Assembly (NCBI GenBank): GCA_035566435.1
Contig: DATMRF010000047.1
Span: forward strand, 82,968-146,967
Direction: 5' to 3'
DNA length: 64,000 nt
From: DATMRF01 sp035566435
GTDB taxonomy: Bacteria; Verrucomicrobiota; Verrucomicrobiia; Limisphaerales; UBA8199
A program made the position numbers and the translations under genes. How positions within the stretch are numbered: the stretch's first letter is position 1; each line of letters opens with the position of its first letter. Shown piece after piece: positions 18,286-26,314 of the stretch. A model generated the notes under the pieces. It was not told where the DNA came from, ran no database searches, and saw only the letters and a program-made list of their open reading frames with translations.

Positions 18286-19769
18286 ACGTTGCTCTCCTCA
18301 GTCACGAATGGTTGGTGCTCGCCCTCGGTCTGGGCCTGCTGCTGGCGGACCTGTGGCTGACCGGGCCGGCCAAGCGCAGCCTGGGTTACATCGCTGCGGC
18401 GGGCCTGGCCGTCATCCTGCTCCATACCTTCTTAGCCTTCCGGCTGGCTCCCGGCGAGACCGAATACGCCTTCGGTAAAATGTACGCGCTCGACGGTCTG
18501 GCTCTTTTCTTCAAGCGCTTCTTCCTGCTGGCGGCGGTGATTGTGCTGGTGATGTCGGTCGAGTTTGCCGACCGCATCGAGACCGGCATCGCCGAGTTTT
18601 ACGCACTGATCCTGTTTGCTCTGAGCGGCATGCTGTTTGCCGCTTCGGCGAATGATTTTGCCCTGCTGTTCGTTTCGCTCGAGTTGATCACCGTCGCCTT
18701 TTATGTGCTGACGAGCTTTCATCGAGCGCGGCTTACTTCCCTCGAAGCGGGGGTGAAATATTTAATCATCGGCGCACTCTCGACCTCGTTCACAGTTTTC
18801 GGCATCGCGCTGGTCTCGGGCATTTCCGGGAAACTGAACTTCGGGGAGCTGGCGGCGGTCGCGGGGCAGTTCAGCGGCAACAAAGTGTTCCTGTTCGGCC
18901 TGCTGCTGGTGCTGGTGGGGTTGGGGTTCAAGATCGCGGCGTTCCCGTTCCAAATCTGGGCGCCGGACGTTTACCAGGGGGCACCGACACCGGTGACTGC
19001 CTTCCTGGCGGTCGGCTCGAAAGCCGCGGGGTTTGTCCTGCTGCTGCGGGTTCTGTTCCTGGCGGTGCCGGACATCACCGTGCAATGGTCCAGGCTGTTG
19101 ATCACCATCTCCGCGATCACGATTCTCTACGGCAACTTATGCGCCATCCCGCAGCGCAACCTTAAGCGGTTGCTGGGCTACTCCAGCATCGCCCACGCCG
19201 GATACATGCTGCTGGGCGTGGCTGCCTTCGCCTCGGCAACCAGCCATCCCGGCCTGGCCTCCGCGCCCGGCACGGGGGCTTCCGCCATCCTCTATTACCT
19301 CAGCGGCTACCTCTTTACCGTGCTGGCCGCGTTCACCGTCATCTGCCTGGTCATGCGCCACGTCGAAGGCGAAGATGTCACCGCGCTGGCGGGCCTGAAC
19401 CAGCGTTCGCCACTCCTGGCGACCACCCTGACCCTCGCGATGGTGTCGCTAGCCGGCATCCCGCCGATGGCCGGGTTTTTCGGAAAGTTCCTGCTGTTTA
19501 AGGCTGCGTTGACGCAAGGGACATCGGACCCGGCATTTTACTGGCTGGTGGCGATCGCCATCGGCGGCGTTGTCGTCTCCATCTACTATTACTTCGGCGT
19601 CGTGCGCGCAATCTTCTGGCCCGGACAGGCAGCCGACCCGCGGCCCATCCAAATCTCGCCGCTGGTCCGGCTCTCTCTCTGCACCTGCATCGCCGGGATG
19701 TTTATCCTTGGGCTATGCCCGGCCCCTGTGGTCCGCTGGGCGGAGGAAGCAGTGCGGATGTTGCGGTAG
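18282..19769 (+). CDS. nuoN: NADH-quinone oxidoreductase subunit N
   Basis: The 495-residue antiporter-like subunit ends the operon. It has the key motifs LLFVSLELITVAFYVL, GFKIAAFPFQIWAPDVYQGA, and NLKRLLGYSSIAHAGYM, and the TPPMAGFFGKF-like sequence IPPMAGFFGKFLLF. ATG at 18282 overlaps the nuoM stop; an upstream in-frame start would lie inside nuoM. kbl faces it on the other strand 27 bases later. Confidence 0.96.
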   Translation: MNVALLSHEWLVLALGLGLLLADLWLTGPAKRSLGYIAAAGLAVILLHTFLAFRLAPGETEYAFGKMYALDGLALFFKRFFLLAAVIVLVMSVEFADRIETGIAEFYALILFALSGMLFAASANDFALLFVSLELITVAFYVLTSFHRARLTSLEAGVKYLIIGALSTSFTVFGIALVSGISGKLNFGELAAVAGQFSGNKVFLFGLLLVLVGLGFKIAAFPFQIWAPDVYQGAPTPVTAFLAVGSKAAGFVLLLRVLFLAVPDITVQWSRLLITISAITILYGNLCAIPQRNLKRLLGYSSIAHAGYMLLGVAAFASATSHPGLASAPGTGASAILYYLSGYLFTVLAAFTVICLVMRHVEGEDVTALAGLNQRSPLLATTLTLAMVSLAGIPPMAGFFGKFLLFKAALTQGTSDPAFYWLVAIAIGGVVVSIYYYFGVVRAIFWPGQAADPRPIQISPLVRLSLCTCIAGMFILGLCPAPVVRWAEEAVRMLR

Positions 19770-19796
19770 GTAGGCGCGTAGCGCTTTCGCTGCGGA

Positions 19797-20978
19797 TTAA
19801 AGCCCGAGTTCCCTCTTCACCTCCCCAAACTGTTCGCTCGCAAATACCAGCTCCTCCCGGCTGTGAGCCGCCGAGATCTGGCAGCGGATGCGCGCTTTGC
19901 CTTGCGGGACTACCGGGTAGGAAAAGCCGATGACGTAAACGCCTCTGCGCAGCATCGCGTCGGCGAACCTGCCCGCGAGCGCCGCATCGCCGAGCATTAC
20001 CGGCACGATCGGATGTGTGCCCGGCAGGATGGTAAAACCGAGCTTCGCCATGCCGTCGCGGAAAAACTTGGTGTTTGCCTCCAACCGATCCCGCAGCTCG
20101 GTGGACGCAGTGAGCAACTCAAGCACCTTGAGCGATGCGCCGGCAATAGCGGGGGCCAGTGTGTTTGAGAACAGGTAGGGCCGCGACCGCTGCCGGAGCA
20201 GTTCGATGATCTCCTTGCGGCCGCTGGTATAACCGCCACTGGCGCCTCCCAGCGCCTTGCCGAGTGTGCCGGTCAGCACATCCACCCGGCCCATCACGTT
20301 GTTGTATTCGGGTGTGCCCCTCCCGTGCTGGCCCATGAATCCGACCGCATGCGAGTCATCCACCATCACCAGCGCGCTATGCTTTTCGGCGAGGTCGCAA
20401 ATGCCGGAAAGGTTGGCGATGTAGCCGTCCATCGAAAAAACACCGTCGGTCGCAATCATTCGGAAGCGCGCGCCCGCAGCCTCCTTCAGCTTAGTCTCCA
20501 GGTCCGCCACGTCGTTATTGCGGTACCGGTAGCGTTGCGCTTTGCAGAGGCGGACCCCATCAATGATGCTGGCATGGTTGAGCTCGTCGGAAATGATCGC
20601 GTCCTCCGCGCCGAGCAGCGTCTCGAACAAGCCGCCGTTGGCGTCGAAGCAGGAGGAGTAGAGAATGGTATCCTCGGCGCCGAGGAACTCGGTAAGTTTC
20701 GCCTCGAGCTGCTTATGGACGCCCTGGGTGCCGCAGATAAAACGCACGCTCGCCATGCCGTAACCCCATTTGTCGATGGCGTCCCGCGCGGCCGCCGCTA
20801 CCGCCGGATGTTGCGCCAGCCCAAGGTAATTGTTCGCGCACAGGTTCAACACCGGCTGACCGTCTGTCACCCGGATGGTCGTACCCTGCGGGGTGACAAT
20901 GACGCGCTCGTGCTTGTAGGTCCCGGCCGCGCGGATGCCGGCGAGTTGTTCCCGAAGGTATTCCTGAAACGTTTGCAT
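19797..20978 (-). CDS. kbl: Glycine C-acetyltransferase (2-amino-3-ketobutyrate CoA ligase)
   Basis: The 393-residue PLP enzyme of the alpha-oxoamine synthase family splits 2-amino-3-ketobutyrate with CoA into glycine and acetyl-CoA. It shows the substrate/PLP region LNLCANNYLGLAQHP, the stacking histidine in DELNHASIIDG, DDSHAVGFMG, and the PLP lysine in LTGTLGKALGGASGGY. Length is normal. It is downstream of tdh on the same strand and the two form the threonine-to-glycine pathway. A 122-base spacer with inverted TTTTAACG repeats lies between them. Confidence 0.96.
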   Translation of the reverse strand: MQTFQEYLREQLAGIRAAGTYKHERVIVTPQGTTIRVTDGQPVLNLCANNYLGLAQHPAVAAAARDAIDKWGYGMASVRFICGTQGVHKQLEAKLTEFLGAEDTILYSSCFDANGGLFETLLGAEDAIISDELNHASIIDGVRLCKAQRYRYRNNDVADLETKLKEAAGARFRMIATDGVFSMDGYIANLSGICDLAEKHSALVMVDDSHAVGFMGQHGRGTPEYNNVMGRVDVLTGTLGKALGGASGGYTSGRKEIIELLRQRSRPYLFSNTLAPAIAGASLKVLELLTASTELRDRLEANTKFFRDGMAKLGFTILPGTHPIVPVMLGDAALAGRFADAMLRRGVYVIGFSYPVVPQGKARIRCQISAAHSREELVFASEQFGEVKRELGL

Positions 20979-20985
20979 GGGGGTG

Positions 20986-21093
20986 ATGTTAAAACGTTAA
21001 AAGGGTTAAAGCGTTAAAAAGCGAAAACGGATTCACACGTTACGATTCGCGTGTTGACGCTTCAATGTTTTAACCTTTTTAACGTTTTAACCC
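20986..21093. repeat. Inverted TTTTAACG-type element between tdh and kbl
   Basis: The left arm at about 20988-21020 reads GTTAAAACGTTAAAAGGG and on; the right arm at about 21065-21092 reads GTTTTAACCTTTTTAACG and TTTTAACCC. The arms are largely complementary, so the spacer can form one long A/T-rich hairpin in the tdh-kbl transcript. Confidence 0.65.
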
Positions 21094-21100
21094 ATCGCAA

Positions 21101-22141
21101 TCACCGCCAATTCAAAATCACCTTCCCCGCCTTCCCGCTCGTCATCACTTCAAAACCTTTCTCGAATTCAGTCAAATGGAACCGGTGGGTGATGGCCGGT
21201 TTGAGGTTAAGGCCGGTTTCGAGCATCACCGTCATTTTGTACCAGGTCTCATACATCTCGCGGCCATAGATGCCTTTGATGGTCAGCATATTGAATACGA
21301 CTTTGTTCCAGTCAAACGGCACCTGTTCGGAGGGGATGCCCAACATCGCAATTTTGCCGCCGTGACACATATGGTCGATCATTTCGCGCAACGCCGCCGG
21401 GTTACCGGACATTTCGAGGCCGACGTCGAAGCCCTCTTTCATGCCCAGTTGTTCCTCGACCTGTTTGAGCGTCCGTCCGTTCTTCACATTCAGGGCGACG
21501 GTGGCGCCCATTTGCCGCGCCAGGTCCAATCGGTAATCGTTCACGTCGGTCACTACCACGAACCGCGCGCCCGCATGCTTGGCGACCGCGGTGGCCATGA
21601 TCCCAATCGGGCCTGCGCCCGTGATCAACACGTCCTCGCCCAATAGCGGAAAGGTGAGCGCGGTGTGCACCGCGTTACCGAACGGGTCGAAGATGGCCGC
21701 CACATCCCGGTCGATCCCGCTGCGGTGATGCCAGACATTGGTCATCGGCACCGAGATGTATTCCGCGAAGGCCCCCGGGCGGTTGACCCCGATGCCCAGC
21801 GTGTCCTTGCACAGGTGACGTCGCCCGGCCAGGCAGTTCCGGCACCGGCCGCACACCACGTGGCCCTCCGCGCTGACGACCTCTCCGGGAAAAAAATCCT
21901 TCACGTTCGAGCCCACCTCCGCCACTTCCCCGACAAACTCGTGCCCGATGACCATCGGGGTCGGGATAGTCCGTTGAGCCCAATCGTCCCATTTGTAGAT
22001 GTGGAGATCGGTGCCGCAAATCCCGGCGCGGTCCACGTGAATCAGCACGTCATTGATGCCGACTACGGGCTGCGGCACTTCCTCGAGCCACAAGCCGGGC
22101 TTCCGTTCTTTCTTGACGAGCGCTTTCATGGGTTTGAACAA
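21101..22141 (-). CDS. tdh: L-threonine 3-dehydrogenase
   Basis: This zinc-dependent, NAD-linked medium-chain dehydrogenase of 346 residues oxidises threonine to 2-amino-3-ketobutyrate, the substrate of Kbl. The catalytic zinc site is seen at C42 (AGICGTDLHIYKWDDWA) and H67-E68 (GHEFVGEV), the structural zinc site in CGRCRNCLAGRRHLC, and the NAD-binding loop in GAGPIGIMATAVA. An ATG four residues inside (MKALVKK) is an equally good start. The gene is divergent from an XRE-cupin regulator across 90 bases with four operator-like repeats. Confidence 0.95.
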   Translation of the reverse strand: MFKPMKALVKKERKPGLWLEEVPQPVVGINDVLIHVDRAGICGTDLHIYKWDDWAQRTIPTPMVIGHEFVGEVAEVGSNVKDFFPGEVVSAEGHVVCGRCRNCLAGRRHLCKDTLGIGVNRPGAFAEYISVPMTNVWHHRSGIDRDVAAIFDPFGNAVHTALTFPLLGEDVLITGAGPIGIMATAVAKHAGARFVVVTDVNDYRLDLARQMGATVALNVKNGRTLKQVEEQLGMKEGFDVGLEMSGNPAALREMIDHMCHGGKIAMLGIPSEQVPFDWNKVVFNMLTIKGIYGREMYETWYKMTVMLETGLNLKPAITHRFHLTEFEKGFEVMTSGKAGKVILNWR

Positions 22142-22142
22142 T

Positions 22143-22215
22143 TTCTAGTTTATCGGACCTGTTTCCGGTATAACAAACATAGTGTGTTCCTGTATGCAAG
22201 AACAATTTCCAGTAT
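22143..22215. promoter_or_regulatory. Four direct TTCCnGTAT repeats, candidate operator array
   Basis: In the 90-base tdh/regulator divergent gap the nonamer TTCCnGTAT occurs at 22163 (TTCCGGTAT), 22187 (TTCCTGTAT) and 22207 (TTCCAGTAT), with a weaker form at 22143 (TTCTAGTTT). Starts are spaced 20, 24 and 20 bases, roughly two helical turns, so the sites lie on a similar face of the DNA. Position and regularity suggest binding by the adjacent XRE-cupin protein, which would control tdh-kbl and itself. This is inference; no protein-DNA data are known to me. Confidence 0.6.
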
Positions 22216-22231
22216 ATTGGATGCAGCGGTT

Positions 22232-22840
22232 ATGAGGACCACCTCGAAGCCGACCCGGAAGCCCGCCGCCTCGTCCGCGCCCGCGGACGCGATCAGCCGG
22301 CACCTGGGAGGCAGGGTGAAGCACCTGCGCGGCGCGCGCGGCTGGTCGCTCGAAGCGCTGGCGCACGCCAGCGGCGTCAGCCGCTCGATGCTGAGCCAAA
22401 TCGAGCGCGAACGGGCCAATCCCACCCTGGCGGTTACTTTGCGCATCGCTCGCGCTTTCGGCCTGACCCTGGGCGAGTTGCTCGAATTGCCCGGCGCGGC
22501 CTCGGCGGTCACGGTCATTCGCGCCGAGGACCACGCCTACCACTACCGGTCAGACAAGGATTGCCGCATCCGGACGCTTTCGCCGTTGAACCTGGAAAAG
22601 GACGTCGAGTTTTACGAGATCCGGTTGCAGGCTGGCGGTGCGTTGCGCAGTTCGCCGCATTTCGAAGGCACGCGCGAATTCCTGACCCTGCAAAAAGGCC
22701 GGCTGCGCATCGAATCTGCCGGCGACGCGGAGGAGCTCAAGGCCGGCGACTCGGCGAGCTACCGGGCGGATGTCCCGCACGCCCTCATCAACACGGGCAA
22801 AGCGGAGGCGGTGTCGTTCTTGATCGTCATCTATCGCTGA
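22232..22840 (+). CDS. XRE-family transcriptional regulator with cupin sensor domain
   Basis: The 202-residue protein has a short basic leader, a helix-turn-helix at about residues 28-85 (LRGARGWSLEALAHASGVSR, then SMLSQIERERANPTLAVTL), and a C-terminal cupin at about 125-200 (HFEGTREFLTLQKGRLRI, DSASYRADVPHALINTGK). This is the architecture of small-molecule-sensing XRE-cupin regulators. Divergence from tdh-kbl suggests it senses threonine, glycine or a related metabolite. The start at 22232 follows a stop in frame of the nearer ATG at 22221. No partner gene follows. Confidence 0.9.
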   Translation: MRTTSKPTRKPAASSAPADAISRHLGGRVKHLRGARGWSLEALAHASGVSRSMLSQIERERANPTLAVTLRIARAFGLTLGELLELPGAASAVTVIRAEDHAYHYRSDKDCRIRTLSPLNLEKDVEFYEIRLQAGGALRSSPHFEGTREFLTLQKGRLRIESAGDAEELKAGDSASYRADVPHALINTGKAEAVSFLIVIYR

Positions 22841-23355
22841 GACGCGCCGAGGGCTCAGCGCGGGTTAAGCCTCGCCGCGGTGAAAAGTCCGCCACGGCTT
22901 GCAGCAGGAGAGACAGCCTTCGTGCCCCAGGGCCGGGGACACCGCGGGAGCTTTGGCTCGCCGGGCCGCGGGCCGCCGCCTGGCGGTTTTCTTTCCCCGG
23001 GTGGCCCCGCGTCGCGCGGTCTGGCTCATGCCGGTTTGCGGTCCCGCAGGGTCCACCGCGGCGATTGAAACTCAAACATCAGCATAGGTGAATGAAGTAT
23101 GTAGTGACTCTAATTCAGCGCCCGGACCTGTCAAGGGACGCGGCGATGTCACGACCCGGTTCGATCGACGTGGCTCGGTCAGAGCGGGCGAGCGTCACCG
23201 CGAGCCCCAACCGTCACGAGCCGTGGTTCATTTCGGGGGCACGGAGACGCTCGCCCTCCGGGTTCGAGGTCGATCGTGACCTCGAGAGGGCCGCGAGTGC
23301 AGTCCGGCGGTGGTTTCACCTATCTAACTAATGCAGCTTTCCGAAACTATTCGCG
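22841..23355. other. Gap without a supported gene; GC-rich inverted repeat
   Basis: A perfect 10-bp inverted repeat, CGCCGCGGTG at 22873-22882 and CACCGCGGCG at 23054-23063, encloses 171 very GC-rich bases with several smaller inverted repeats. It could be a structured RNA, but no conserved RNA family was recognised. A minus-strand ORF (22865-23056, 63 residues, Lys/Arg/Ala-rich, with CLSCCKPW) and a plus-strand 79-residue ORF at 23092-23331 (start MKYVVTLIQRPDL) lack any recognisable domain and are not called. Confidence 0.4.
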
Positions 23356-23445
23356 TGTCAGTCATTTAACTGACATGACGGGCGCGGCACAATCGGCATG
23401 ATACGAAGCGCCATCGTGCACGGCTTGTCATTTAATGCACGATGG
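23356..23445. promoter_or_regulatory. Two hairpins sharing the loop sequence TCATTTAA
   Basis: The first hairpin has stem TGTCAG/CTGACA (23356-23361 and 23370-23375) around the loop TCATTTAA. The second has a perfect 10-bp stem CCATCGTGCA/TGCACGATGG (23411-23420 and 23436-23445) around a 15-base loop that also ends in TCATTTAA, so the octamer touches the 3' arm in both. They lie 200-290 bases upstream of the prepilin-like gene. A role in its leader RNA, or as protein-binding sites, is possible but unproven. Confidence 0.45.
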
Positions 23446-23645
23446 GATTGGGGTAGAGTGACAGGGGGTGGCGAGTTGTGCAGCGCCACCTCCTGTTTTG
23501 AGCAAGCGGTCGCGCCTAAGCGAGTCCGGCGCTCGGGACGGTTGGGGTGTGCGGTCAAACGCACACTTCACAAAATGGGCTAAAGGCCATAAGTTATGTT
23601 GACAGCGGTACAAAATGGCGAGATACTAAACAACCCTTAGCTTTT

Positions 23646-24491
23646 ATGAATGCGAAAAGCTCCTCCCCCGAACGCCGACCGGGCTTCACTCTGATCGAAC
23701 TCCTCGTGGTCATCGCCATCATCGCGATTCTGGCAGCGATGCTGCTGCCAGCCCTGGCATCCGCCAAAGATAAAGGGCTGCGCACGACTTGCATCGGCAA
23801 CCAGAAGCAGATGGCGCTGGCGATGCACATGTATGCCAATGATTTCACCGACTGGATGGCCTTTCCTGGCTGGGATGGCGGGGGGACCTATGCGGGCATC
23901 TACCAGCAGGGTTGGCTTTATACGCCCAGCGGCGCCGGGATTCCGGACCCGGGGCCAGGCGGACTTTACCAGAATAACCAGGTCGCTGCATACAAGACTG
24001 GCCTTTGGTTCATATATACAACCAATCCCAAGACTTATCTGTGCCCGGTGGACATCAGGAGCCCGACCTACCAGAGGCCGGCGTCGCAAGGGGGCCGCAA
24101 CAATCGCATGTCCAGCTATGTGATGAACGGCGCCCCCAATGGATATGGGGAGCAAAACCCACCGAAGATTACCTGCAAAATAACCGGGGTGTGGAGTCCG
24201 ATGTGTTGGTTGCAGTGGGAACCGGACGAGAACAATCTAGGGACGGGAAACCCTGGCGCTTTTGAATTCAACGACTCGGCGAACTTTCCCAACGACAGCG
24301 AAGGCATTGGCCGGCTGCACAGCCGGAAGGGCGGTTCGGTGGTCGCCATCGGCGGCCATGTTGAATTCGTGACGCGCGAGCGTTGGCGAGCCGACGCCGA
24401 TGCCGTGGCGGGTACCGGGCCGGGGCCGGGAGGCAGGACTTATTCCCACTGGAGTCCGTACGCCGGTAATTCCGGCGACAACGGGTGGTGA
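23646..24491 (+). CDS. Prepilin-type N-terminal methylation domain protein (pseudopilin-like)
   Basis: The 281-residue protein begins with a type IV prepilin leader: basic residues, then PGFTLIELLVVIAIIAILAA, with cleavage expected between Gly and Phe and the conserved Glu at position +5. The remainder has a globular domain with the verrucomicrobial/planctomycete pattern ending RLHSRKGGSVVAIGGHVEFV, like the 'H-x9-DG' domain. Many such genes occur per genome in these phyla and their substrate is unknown. It probably goes through a type II secretion/pilus-like machine. ATG at 23646 gives a normal leader; the upstream in-frame extension is rejected. Confidence 0.9.
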   Translation: MNAKSSSPERRPGFTLIELLVVIAIIAILAAMLLPALASAKDKGLRTTCIGNQKQMALAMHMYANDFTDWMAFPGWDGGGTYAGIYQQGWLYTPSGAGIPDPGPGGLYQNNQVAAYKTGLWFIYTTNPKTYLCPVDIRSPTYQRPASQGGRNNRMSSYVMNGAPNGYGEQNPPKITCKITGVWSPMCWLQWEPDENNLGTGNPGAFEFNDSANFPNDSEGIGRLHSRKGGSVVAIGGHVEFVTRERWRADADAVAGTGPGPGGRTYSHWSPYAGNSGDNGW

Positions 24492-24524
24492 CGCTGGGGT
24501 AGAGGGGTTGATCCATCTGCTGCG

Positions 24525-24881
24525 ATGATAGGCTGGCTAAACCAGACTTTCGCTTGCGTCGCGCTGATAGGTTTGCTGGCTGGGTGCCGTGGCAAGAGCG
24601 GGCGTGGATTTGACCCGAATACCTTCGCCCAGGCGGCGCCGGAGATAAAGCAGGCGTGGGAGGAGGCGTCGGCCGCTGATCGCACTAACGGCTACGCCTC
24701 GGCGCAAAGCTTGTATTTTATGTTGCTTCGCCTGCAACTGAGCCCTCAGCAGAGACAAGCAGTCGAGCAAGCCTCGACCGGCTTGAACGATCGGCTGTCG
24801 TCGGCTCTGCAGAAAGGTGACCCGGACGCGAAGGCAGCCCTCGAAGAGTTGCGCCGCCATCCGCCCAACCGGCCGATGTGA
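24525..24881 (+). CDS. Small lipoprotein, hypothetical
   Basis: The 118-residue protein has a lipoprotein signal with lipobox LLAGC (C21), followed by a glycine/serine linker and an all-helical domain (FAQAAPEIKQAWEEASAADR, LRLQLSPQQRQAVEQAS). It lies 33 bases after the prepilin-like gene on the same strand and probably shares its transcript. Function is unknown. Confidence 0.75.
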   Translation: MIGWLNQTFACVALIGLLAGCRGKSGRGFDPNTFAQAAPEIKQAWEEASAADRTNGYASAQSLYFMLLRLQLSPQQRQAVEQASTGLNDRLSSALQKGDPDAKAALEELRRHPPNRPM

Positions 24882-24910
24882 GACGCTGCGTGCCCGGCAA
24901 AGGTGCTCGA

Positions 24911-26263
24911 CTACTCTCTCATAACGTCCTCGCTACCTTGGCTTGCCGTTTGGCCTTGCACGGCGACGGTCAGACGTGCAACATAGGCTCCATCGACCCC
25001 TTCCATAAACGGTTTCAACTTACGTTCCTGCTGGAGCCGGAACGCAGGATTGGCCTTTAGAAAACCGTCCACGATGCCCCGGTTTTCCTCAGGCTCCAGG
25101 CTGCACGTGCTATAAACCATAGTTCCGCCAGGCTTTAGCAACTCGGCTGCCTGGCCCAGCAATTCGGTCTGCGTCCGGCACAACCGCTCGATTTCCCCAA
25201 GCCGGATTCGCCAGCGCAAATCCACGCGCCGAGCCATCACCCCGGTGTTCGAACACGGGGCGTCTAACAGAAGACGGTCGAACAGCGGAGCGCGGGCTGC
25301 GGGGTGCGGAGTGAGAAATGAAGAAGACAACCCGGTCTCAACACAGGTTATTCCGAGGCGCGCGCAGTTTTCCTCGATCAGCTTCAGGCGGCCGGGGGCT
25401 ACATCGAGGGCCATGAGTCTCCCCTCGTTGCGCATCAATTGGGCGATGTAGCTCAACTTGCCGCCCGGCGCGGCGCACAGGTCCAGCACCGTTTCACCCG
25501 GCTGCGGGCCGAGCTCGCGCACCGCCAGCAGCGTGCTGGGGTCTTGAATGTAAAAAAGACCCTGCTGGAAACTCGGCAGCCGCTCCAGCGGTGGGTGCGA
25601 CTTTAACTCGAATGCTAGATTCTCTTCCGCCCAATCGGCGCGGAAGAAATCATATTCGACCCCCTCATCTCGCCACTGGGCGAGCAGTTTACCCGCTTCG
25701 GCCTTGAGCGTGTTGACGCGGGCAAAAGTTCCGGGCGGTATGTTGTTCCAGGCGAGCAGCCGCCCTGTGGCCTCAGCCCCCCAGCGCTCAAGCCAGCGCG
25801 CGACGAGCCAATTCGGGTGCGAATAACCGAGCGCCGGCTGCCTCGTCTTGAGCTCCACCAGCGCTTGCTTGGTCACATCAAACTCCCGCAAGTAACCGCG
25901 GAGCAAGGCATTAACAAAACCCGCCTGCGCGCCGAGACCACGGTGCTTGGCCAGCTCTACGGTCTCATTCACGGCTGCGTGGTTGGGGATGCGATCGAGC
26001 CAGAAAATCTGGTACAGCCCGAGCCGGAGCAGGTCCTGCAAGGCGGGCTTTTGAGGCCGGTTTTGGGCTTTGCGCGCGACCAGCCAGTCGAGCGTTGCCT
26101 GCCAGCGGACGATGCCGTACACGAGCTCCTGGCAGAGCCGGCGGTCCGCGGCTGAGAGCCCGGCGTGGGCCAGCGAGCGGTCGAGCAAATCCTCCACATA
26201 CTCTCCCGCCACGCGTTGTCCCAGTACCCGGGCCGCAATTTCTCTTGGTTTTTCTCCGCTCAC
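24911..26263 (-). CDS. rsmB: 16S rRNA (cytosine-967-C5)-methyltransferase RsmB
   Basis: The 450-residue enzyme methylates C967 of 16S rRNA with SAM. The N-terminal ~140 residues are a NusB-like RNA-binding domain (ELVYGIVRWQATLDWLVA, IPNHAAVNETVELAKHRG). The catalytic domain has the SAM motif LDLCAAPGGK, the motif IV cysteine in LLDAPCSNTGVMAR, and the catalytic motif VYSTCSLEPEEN. Length is normal. It is divergent from the long greA gene. Confidence 0.95.
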   Translation of the reverse strand: MSGEKPREIAARVLGQRVAGEYVEDLLDRSLAHAGLSAADRRLCQELVYGIVRWQATLDWLVARKAQNRPQKPALQDLLRLGLYQIFWLDRIPNHAAVNETVELAKHRGLGAQAGFVNALLRGYLREFDVTKQALVELKTRQPALGYSHPNWLVARWLERWGAEATGRLLAWNNIPPGTFARVNTLKAEAGKLLAQWRDEGVEYDFFRADWAEENLAFELKSHPPLERLPSFQQGLFYIQDPSTLLAVRELGPQPGETVLDLCAAPGGKLSYIAQLMRNEGRLMALDVAPGRLKLIEENCARLGITCVETGLSSSFLTPHPAARAPLFDRLLLDAPCSNTGVMARRVDLRWRIRLGEIERLCRTQTELLGQAAELLKPGGTMVYSTCSLEPEENRGIVDGFLKANPAFRLQQERKLKPFMEGVDGAYVARLTVAVQGQTASQGSEDVMRE

Positions 26264-26314
26264 AATCTTTAATAAAGCGATTCAGCTCGGGGGACGCGAG
26301 CGCTAAGACACTTT

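Noticed and set aside
19770..19796. Hairpin in the nuoN/kbl convergent gap
   Set aside because: A weak GCGTAGCG/CGCTGCG stem with mismatches and no T-run; not called as a terminator.
23092..23331. 79-residue plus-strand ORF
   Set aside because: Arg/Ser-rich composition, no domain and no clear ribosome site beyond a weak AGGTG; not enough support for a gene call.
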